Assembly (NCBI RefSeq): GCF_002775205.1
Contig: NC_036453.1
Span: 30,915,213 to 30,979,212, forward strand
Direction: 5' to 3'
DNA from: Xiphophorus maculatus
Taxonomy: Eukaryota; Chordata; Actinopteri; Cyprinodontiformes; Poeciliidae
Length of the DNA: 64,000 nt
The position numbers and the translations under genes were made by a program. Position 1 is the stretch's first letter. Each line of letters begins with the position of its first letter. This document shows, one piece after another, positions 55,934-64,000 of this stretch. The notes beneath the pieces were generated by a model. It saw only the letters and a list, made by a program, of their open reading frames with translations, was not told the origin of the DNA and searched no databases.

Positions 55934-56250
55934 CGCTGCTCCGGCGGCGGGGACGGGACGCGCTAAATCGGGGTTAGCTATCGATAACCGCCAACTAGAA
56001 TGCGTGAATCCCACAAAGATTAGCTCAAACGTAAAAACTACGCTAATTCACACTTTGTCGGTTTTTTATTATTGCTCATGGCACCGCAACAAACGAGTCT
56101 CCGGTTGCTGCTCACACCTGCGCGGTATTACGGTGAGCACAAGAAGAAAAAATCCCGCAAAGACGCCGACACGTTTATTAACAGAAACAGTGACGAAGCA
56201 GGTGCATCACCATCTGCTTAGCGGCTACTTTCTCATGTGTCTGCGGCAAG
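55934..56250 (-). promoter_or_regulatory. Candidate proximal promoter of ssh2
   Basis: GC- and CpG-enriched sequence directly upstream of the proximal first coding exon, extending into it. No TATA box is evident, and a CCAAT-type motif (gtccaatcgg) lies nearby at about 56295. A promoter here is inferred because the exon at 55933-55806 opens with an ATG and has a donor but no upstream acceptor that I can identify. Confidence 0.5.
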
Positions 56251-56479
56251 CTGCGGTAAATCCTCCCGCTGAAGGGGAGGAGACACTGGCGTGGTCCAAT
56301 CGGAGGAAACAGCAGGATGTGAAGGTCTGGATGACGGATTATCGGGGGGGAGAAATGTTAGAGAGGGGCTCTTGAGTAAGAGACCTAGATTAAGAAATAT
56401 TTTTTCAAGCCTATATTACAACATACTGAAAAAGGTTGCATTGCCATTGGTCATTTTTCTTCTGTGAAGGATATCTGGC

Positions 56480-57115
56480 AAAACATTGCGACCTCTGACA
56501 GGTTATGTAAATGACTATTTTCATCATGGCCCCTGAAGGTGGTCGGACATATTAGGCAGGGAGTGAACATTTTGCCCTCGAAGTTGGCATTTTAAGCAGG
56601 AAAATGGACAAGAGTAAGGATTTGAAGGACAAAACTGCTGTTTTTGTGGGATGCCCCGTTCTCCTTAAAACAGTTTCTGTTCAAGACAGAAACTGTGGTA
56701 AACATGTGACAGGGTCACCTGCAGAGTGAAGGTTTGTGATCAGACCTAAAAAACAAGCCACTATAGCTCAAATCATAAAATCTCAGAATATACAGAGCAT
56801 CACAGATTTTGTGAATGGGGTTGAATAGTCAGATTTGTCCTGTCACCAAAAAATGCCAAACATTGGGAATATAAGCATTACATTTGGACCAAAGAGCAAT
56901 AAAAAGCCATGTAGAAACACGCTTTTCTAAGGAACACTATGGAAACAAAATGCTTTGCAAATCTAAAATGTGTTGTCAGATTGTAGTTTGTCAGACACCA
57001 CAGCACACCTTCAGAGGCCTAGTGGAGTCCAGGTCTCGACAGGTCATGGTTGTTGTGGAAGAGAAACAAACTTTTAAGTAAGTTGTCATAATATTATGCC
57101 GTTTGGTGTCACATG
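56480..57115 (+). mobile_element. Degenerate full-length Tc1-like transposon upstream of ssh2 proximal promoter
   Basis: The phrases ggcagggagtgaacattttgcc, gttgaatagtcagatttgtcc, cacagcacaccttcagaggcctagtggagtccaggtctcgacaggtca and gtcataatattatgccgtttgg follow the order of a widespread fish Tc1-like transposase gene and its right end. Several stops and frameshifts are present, so it is inactive. Confidence 0.65.
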
Positions 57116-60100
57116 ATGCAGTAAAAGCCAGCTGACATAATCAGGAAGTAGGAAATCTGACAGGCACAATTATGATAAAACCCCTCAACATAAAACATAA
57201 GCTGGTTTGGATAATTGGATCAATGGATATTCAGATTTATCTTCTTTAACCAGCTTGTTGCAACTTTTCAGCTTCTTCAACTTTAACTTTCTAAAATTTG
57301 CCAAAGATGTTTCTCATGTTTTCAATCCTGGTAAGACAAAATCCCATTCTTGTGACTCTTGTTTAAGGAGTAATAATCTTCCCTCAGCATGAAGCATCCT
57401 GTGAATAGAGTGACCTACATATTGATCATGTTTGTGTTTTCTGATCACTTCTGCTGGGAGAATAACATAACATATAGCAGGTCTGCGTTTGAGCCAGCTA
57501 AACCTGATACCGTGGGCGTTTCCAGAACAACAAACAACAAAAACAACAACGGAAAAAGACGATTGAGAAATCAAAACTGACAGTCCAGCCTTCCCATGTG
57601 TGTAGTAGAAACCTGACCATGGACTTGGGTCACGCTACCCGATGATCACACATGGTTTCAGTTTTTAGGCTACGTTACATGCTGAGGGAAACTGCTTGGT
57701 CACCACCTGACAGCAAAACACTCCCCAGGATAAACAACAACTGCAGTGGTCTGCTATGTGCTGTGGCTCATGTATTACTTATTGGGTCTGTGGCATTTAT
57801 TTTTGGGTATTCAAAGGTCATCTCTGGCCTTCTTTGATCAAGGAGGAGATAGCTCAGACCAAAATACTTGCAGCAATCTTTAATCACCTTCATAATCTGA
57901 TAGTTAGCAAAACATGTAAACACACTGTTTACCTGGCCAACAATACTTACCTTTTTCCCTAAACAAGGACCTTTACGTAGTTCTCTGATTCTTTGTTACC
58001 AACCTTTTCAAGTGATAAGGGAGTGTTAATGCCATTATTCGTACCACACATCACAGGTCGAGCTAGAAAAGGTCAGAGGCCACCAGCGGGATTATGTTTG
58101 TGTTGTTGAAGCCATTTCTCAAGTTCCACCTGACTGCTCGGTTTGTCTGCTGAAACTCACAGCATCCAATGACACGTGACAAAGGCAAGGATGTGGTTTT
58201 TGCAAGCAGACACCAGACACTCCACTGTTACTCAACTGTTGCCAGATGTATAAACACATACAGTGGCCTTACTGATCACAGAAGAGCGTTAAGTATTTAA
58301 TTTAAGACACTTGCTATTCAGCAGGAATATCACATGAGCTGTTAAATTAGATTACCAACAGTCTCATCAATGATGCAAAATACTTTCTGCGCACCAAGTT
58401 ACAACAGGGTTGAATTGAAATGCTAAATTAAACCCTCATTCTATTTTGTTCTCCGTCTAGAGTGTGAGATTGTAAGGGATCAGGAATACTGATTAAAACT
58501 ATGAGAGAATCATGTTTAAATCCTCAGTCTCTTTGTAATGTCCCCTCTGTGGGTCAGCCAGTGAATGCTGCTGCTTTAGCTACCGCCATAAAGTGCTGAT
58601 GTCACAAGGTTTAATCAGCAGCGCTGCAGTGGGCCTCGCTTACGTAGGCACAACCGCTGCATCACCACATCTGAGTCTGAATGAACGTCTGCTGCAGAAA
58701 ACACACACACACATTTAACAACGTCAAGAGGAATAAACTCGCTCAGATCCCTGCATAGTGGAAAAATTCATTCAGAATGCCGACTGACTCAGGATCCATC
58801 TGAGAGCATTATGATGCAGATTTAAAAGACAAAGAGAATAAAAAAAAAACACAATTAAAAGTTTCTATTAGTATTTAGGGAAAACATAGAGCTGGAACCA
58901 CACTAGCCTCTGACAAGGGTTTTGTTTCTGCTCTGGTAATATTGGATTTATGTGTTACTTTCAACATCGTAACATTATTGTACCAAGACTTTAAGATATA
59001 GTTGGGATTAGATTTTATAGACTTACATTTGTGTATGAACACAATGAACCCATTGTTCATACCAAAATAATGCGCAATGTTGTGCAACCTATTCTGATCA
59101 TTTTTTAAATATGCTTCCCCTGGGACATATTTTTTAAAAAACATGATAAACAGTTATACTCTACAGATGATGATATCATGCTCTATTTATTAATAAAATT
59201 AATTCCTACTTAAATTAAAAGTCTTCTTAAAGACATTAACTCTTTGATACCCTGCAGCTTTTTTAAGATGGATGTTGGATGGATGTTTTGGATGTTACAA
59301 ATTTCATCCTGTGGCATCCTAACAAAAAAAAGAAAGTAATGTTACTCTTTCAACAAGTCTATCCACCTCCTAGGAATTATCAGGGAGAAAAATGCAACAC
59401 GTGTATAAGAAATCATGCTTATCTTTATCTGAATAAACAATATTATACAAAACTACTCTTACACAGAAAAAAAGAAGAACTTCAGGTTAAAAATCCTGCA
59501 CTGCATGGGCACACATGTGGAAACGTTGACTTTTGTCCCACTAAATGACTATAATTACTATAATTCCACTATTTTGGTGACAGCTGGAGAATTTTATATT
59601 GACATTGTTCAGCTTTGGGTAGAGGATAATACTCAGCTTCTCCACCAGCAGTAACTTCTGGTTACAGTGGCTCTCCAAATCAAAACAAAAGTCCCAGGGA
59701 GGAAACAAAGGTTTCTATTGTGAGCTGTAAACGAAGACTGTAGAAAAGTTGGGACAGCACTTTAATTATAATACCAGCTGTCAGGGATTCTTGACCATCA
59801 AAACAGCAACCTGGCCAGTTTACAAAACCCAGAGCAGGACAAGTTGGGCAAAGTTAGTTTATCAAGATGCAAAGACTGATTAAAATGGGTAAGTATACAC
59901 CTGCATGCAGGCACTCAAAATACTCCATTAAATTCAAAGACTTTCATTCAACGAACGGCAAACAGAGAAAACCGTGTCAGATCACCAGTGGATGTGATCA
60001 TCACAGCCCTTGAGAATTCGATTTTTTTTCCCGCTTTGATCAATTTATACTTGATTTTTTTTCCAGTATGAAAAGGAGTTGTCTTCCTGGGGATGTTTTG

Positions 60101-60984
60101 GTTCAGCCATGATGTGCCACTTAATTTCCATGTTGAATTGCTGTGATTTACAACAATTTTCTATAATCTGATCAATACTGTTAATCAGCAGGAGGTGGCT
60201 TAGCGTTACTTTGTTGAGATCACGGTTCATATCTGATATGAGCCTATTCACACAATCAGTGGAAACATGGTGTAATACAAATTTTTCATTAAGATTGTTC
60301 ATTTATTGATTATTTATTTGTTATAATATATTTCCACAATGCTTACCAAAAGTTTAACTACCAAGAAAGATCAACTGATCTAAAATGGTTCAGTAACTGA
60401 GTAGAAAATTTGGAGAAATTGTAACCTTTGGTTATAAAAATCCTAGTTTGACAGCAAATTAGTATGTAAGTATAGCATTTCTTATACAGTACAGTTCTTT
60501 TTACAGAAATAAAATATATAACCATCAGATTATTCAATAAACAAACTTAATTTTACAGTTTTATGTTTTTATTTTAGTAGCCAAGACATAAACACATAAA
60601 AGTATCTTCAAAACAACTAGAGGCATTTGAAATGTATGAGTGACAGATACTCAAGCCTGATATCAGAAGTACATTATACTGGAAAAATAGTATGATGAAA
60701 ATTTTGATTGTTTCAACAGACACAAAAAATTGGATTTCAGATAACCTTCAGCTATTAGCTTCTGCAGCATCACCCTTAAACAAGTACAAGAAATTTTATC
60801 TCCTGCTTCTCTAAACTAAAAGCTTTTTTACTGAACGCATGTTGCTGTTCAGAAACAGGAAAAGTAAACATAACAGAAGGTCTGAGGTAATTTTTAAGTC
60901 AAGAAAAGGGCCAAGTCTTCAAACTGAACGTTGTATAATTGAATGAAATTAAATTTTTAAAAAAAGATAATAGATCCTCTATAT

Positions 60985-61207
60985 CAGGGGTCTCAAACTC
61001 CAGTCCTCGACGGCCGCAGTCCTGCAACTTTTAGATGTGCCTCTGCTGCATCACACCTGAACAGAATAATTAGGTCATTAAGGCTCTGGAAAACTGATCT
61101 ACACAAGGAGGAGGTCATTAAGTCATTTCATTCCAGTGTTTTGTACCTGTGGCACATCTAAAAACTGCAGGACTGCGGCCCTCGAGGCCTGGAGTTTGAG
61201 ACCCCTG
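60985..61207. mobile_element. Non-autonomous hAT element with perfect 8-bp duplication
   Basis: 223 bp with ends caggggtctcaaactccag and ctggagtttgagacccctg, perfect inverted repeats. The flanks are ctctatat at 60977-60984 and 61208-61215. It is the same family as 28922-29147 and less decayed. Confidence 0.95.
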
Positions 61208-61981
61208 CTCTATATAAAACTCGAATACCATGAGGCAAAAATAATAATCTGCCAGATGCTGCCTTACTTTTACTACAAATCTCCACATTTTTAGAAACTG
61301 ATTTGCTTTCAGAGCAGATGACATAAATGTCCCATCAGTCTTTAGTAGGATTTGAAAGTAAAATTTATTAAACTATTCAAAGTTAATATGACATCTGAAC
61401 CTGTACCTTTAACTATGTAAACACATACATAATCAACCCCTATATGCCAGCTGCACAAATACAGTCATTTCTCTCAGAGGGAGGCGCAGAGTTCTGATGA
61501 CCAGACAGACACACAAATGCTCTGAATTTGGGAGTGGTTACCAATCCTGTCCCTAGATCAGCAGGGCAGCTTCCCTGACCCACATACTGACATCAGCCCA
61601 ACACAGGCGCTGCTGCCCTCTAAAGGACAGACAGAAAATAACCATTAATTATCACCAAAGGATTTCAGGCTTTCACTTGTGATTAAAATGCCGAATCTAA
61701 CAAAGGAGTAAGAGTGCTCAACATTTAAACACATTTGGCAACGGATGTGATTACTGATCACTGTTGGTTCAAAAGCAGTTACAGCTGTGTTTGAGTGAAA
61801 GCGGGTCAACCAACTCTCCAGCTCCGCAGCAGCGAGGGGCAACCATGGACTGAGACGTGACAACAGCAGCAACAGCTCTTAGTCACATCAGATTTACAGA
61901 GAAAGACTTTCTGACGCAACATACAAGCACAAGTTTAACCTGGTAAAACAACATTGGATTTAGGACATAGTAATCATAGTC

Positions 61982-62007
61982 TACACACACACACACACAC
62001 ACACACA
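61982..62007. repeat. CA microsatellite
   Basis: A pure acacac run of 13 dinucleotides, about 60 bp from the distal ssh2 exon, in the intron that follows it. Confidence 0.95.
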
Positions 62008-62065
62008 TAAAAATTATAATGAGTTTCAACTGAGACAAAAAAAAACATGGGGCTAAAACTATTAC

Positions 62066-62109
62066 CTCCTCGGCTGAGAGCGGCGATCATCCTCCCCACT
62101 ACCGGACTC
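62066..62109 (-). CDS. ssh2: Distal alternative coding exon of ssh2
   Basis: A 44-nt exon on the minus strand has an acceptor (ttgttcccag) and donor (ag|gtaata). It encodes ESGSGEDDRRSQPR plus two bases of a Ser codon. Its end phase equals that of the proximal first exon, so it joins the exon at 53177 to give SQPRSISESF. Human SSH2 has SGEEECRSQPRSISESF at this place. The start is in phase 0 after an intron, so a further upstream exon carrying the ATG must lie beyond or near the right edge; I did not find it in 62110-64000. This exon defines a long isoform from a distal promoter. Confidence 0.85.
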
Positions 62110-64000
62110 CTGGGAACAAATAAATAATATATCAGATTAAAAAATATAATGTACACTCTTCATTAAACATAATGACATCTAAGGTGAGCCTTGGCATCAT
62201 TGTGAAAATGGAAAGAGTGAGGTATGTTGGTTTAATCTGATTTTACATTTCTATTGCAAAATGCAACAAAGATATTGGAATTTCACATTTTCCTAACATT
62301 GCAAAGCCAAAGTTTAAGGTAAATATGGTTACTATTACTGTCCTAAACTGAATGCTTTTTCAAATTCAAACGTCAGATTTTTGGCCTTCAATTCAACAGT
62401 GGATAAAAGGAAACTATTTCACAGTTTTCTGGCATCTGTTCATTTTTAAAATGTGTAACACTATTCTCAAATCTGGAGTGTATTATCCTAAACTAAAAAC
62501 AGCCTTTGTAAGGCACAGTTTGTGATCTATAATACATTTTAGTTGTTCGGAAAACATCAAAAATAAAAAAATAGTTTCAAAGTTGTCAATGGCATTCAGA
62601 CCAGATCCAAATGAGGAACCACTGGTTCTGTTTTAAAGGTGGAAACAGAAAAACAATTACTATTGGAACTGCTGTCACAAAATTGAACTGTCGAGCTGAT
62701 ATTGTAATGAATTAAAAAAGAATTTAAACAAATAAAACCATACAAGATGTCATGTATCAAATTAGTTTGAAAAGAGACAGAATCCCAAACAATTTATAGT
62801 CAAACATAAAAAAATAACCTGTTATGATGCGTGAAAGAACAGTAACTTTAACATTTACACACACAGGTGTCACACAAAGAGAATAAAAGTACAAGTGGCA
62901 TCTGTAGAGTACTGCCCGGCAGAGCCATGCGAAGGGGGCAGAGTTCAGCTCCAACTCAATTTACACACTCTGCAGGAAAATGATCTCATTCTGTTTTTAA
63001 GGTGTGGCTGGGCAGAGAATAAAATTTTCACACACACACAAACACCAACAAGCAGGGAGCTGGGGAAAGCCAAAGTGTAAATAAACGTAATATGAAACCT
63101 CGTTAAATGAAAAAGCCGAGGCTTGGCAGCAGATGAACACTTGGTACTTATCTTGTAATGCCCGGTACTTATCTTGTTTATTCTAACGTGCCTTAACAAC
63201 ATTACTAAAACATCAGCAGATTTACAAAAGGTAAGGGTGAATAGTAGGTTGATGGTGGGCAACAATGAGCACAGACAAAAGATGACTGAAGCAAGGAAGA
63301 AAGCTATAATGGAGTATTATTTGCTGATTCATTCATGCAAATTGCAAACATGACCTTGGCATATTTTGTATGCAAGAGTAGAAAGAGGATAGGAAGATTT
63401 TGACCAAGCCGTCTTTGGAAAAAAAGATGAAAATTGCGTTAAACTATCATTGGCAGTTCTGACAACACTGCTGTGGCTGTAGCTTAATATAATAACCGCA
63501 ACGGGTGGCGCTCATCCGCTTTCAGCCAACGTATCCGCAGGTTTCCATTGTCGGCTGTCAGACAGAACAGCCCAGGAGACAGTTCAAATAAATCCTAAGC
63601 ACAGATGAATGTCTGAGGTAAACTATGAGCAGCTGGAAACATGAGTCCAATAACGAGACTGCTCTGTTCATGGCTTATGACTGCACAAATGTAAAGAACT
63701 TTATCTTATGGTAGGTTTTGATTTTGCGTCAGAAGATTGATGTCTGCTTTTTTATGCAGGCGTGTCACATGCTGCTACCACCTGAACCTTGTTTGGATAA
63801 GAAAACAAAAATTTTGCATACATGAAAATGTGAGAATTTTCCAAGGTGAATGGAAATGTGAGGCCTGAGCAAAAGGGGCAACAGAAACTGGGCACAAGTT
63901 TCTGCTCATGTACAACACCCTGTATTATCTGCCTTCATTAAAAAAATACTAAAAAGATTGTAATCTAGAGGCCAACGGATGGCTTCAGCATGTGTGCAGC
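62110..64000. other. Upstream intron of the distal ssh2 isoform (to window end)
   Basis: No coding exon could be supported here. A CA run lies near 63030. The sequence is otherwise unique and AT-rich, without a recognised repeat or RNA gene. Confidence 0.45.

Larger units (their letters stand above)
57116..62065. other. Large ssh2 intron between distal coding exon and proximal first exon
   Basis: Mostly unique AT-rich sequence. It carries one clean hAT element (60985-61207) and a CA microsatellite (61982-62007). I see no other coding exon or RNA gene; the short open frames lack splice sites or motifs. Confidence 0.55.

Noticed and set aside
55802-56014. Upstream start for ssh2 giving an extra 27 residues
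   Set aside because: The codon at 56014 is GTG, not ATG; the first in-frame ATG is at 55933.

Overview
The window looks like nuclear DNA of a ray-finned (teleost) fish. It is AT-rich, its genes have many introns with canonical GT/AG splice sites, and it holds typical teleost repeats (an L2/CR1-clade LINE, degenerate Tc1-like transposons, short non-autonomous hAT elements with 8-bp target duplications). Species cannot be fixed; a percomorph such as a cyprinodontiform is plausible but inferred. No prokaryotic or organellar features were seen. All gene models were built by hand from splice sites, reading phase and remembered family similarity; nothing was searched or aligned by program.

Left half (1-27.7 kb, + strand): three head-to-tail paralogues of a von Willebrand factor A domain-containing protein 7-like (VWA7-like) gene. 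Copy 1 is cut by the left edge (last four coding exons, 100-1931) and ends in a mucin-like Thr/Ser/Asn stalk encoded by a 15-bp tandem repeat. Copy 2 (9138-16545, 924 aa) and copy 3 (19908-27692, 934 aa) are complete, each with 15 coding exons in the same phases. Both have a signal peptide, an N-terminal domain with HET-C/zinc-phospholipase-like histidine motifs, a VWA domain with a MIDAS motif, beta-rich C-terminal domains and a hydrophobic C-terminus suggesting a GPI anchor or membrane attachment. Copy 2 carries a 299-bp hAT-type element whose 8-bp target duplication duplicates an exon-intron junction, so the gene now has two copies of that splice donor.

Right half (29.5-64 kb, - strand): a complete type I coronin, best called coro6 (467 aa, coding exons 29524-38921, candidate 5' UTR exon and GC-rich promoter near 43.3-43.7 kb), and upstream of it a slingshot cofilin phosphatase, best called ssh2 (1184 aa, 14 coding exons, 45999-55933). 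Ssh2 shows two alternative N-termini: a proximal first exon with a Cys cluster at 55.8-55.9 kb, and a distal coding exon at 62.1 kb that splices in the same phase and matches the N-terminus of mammalian SSH2. CORO6 and SSH2 are also neighbours on human 17q11.2, which supports both names. Coronins and slingshot phosphatases act on the same actin/cofilin turnover pathway.

The spaces between genes and the large introns hold mainly transposon relics, microsatellites, a foldback repeat and a run of nested palindromes.
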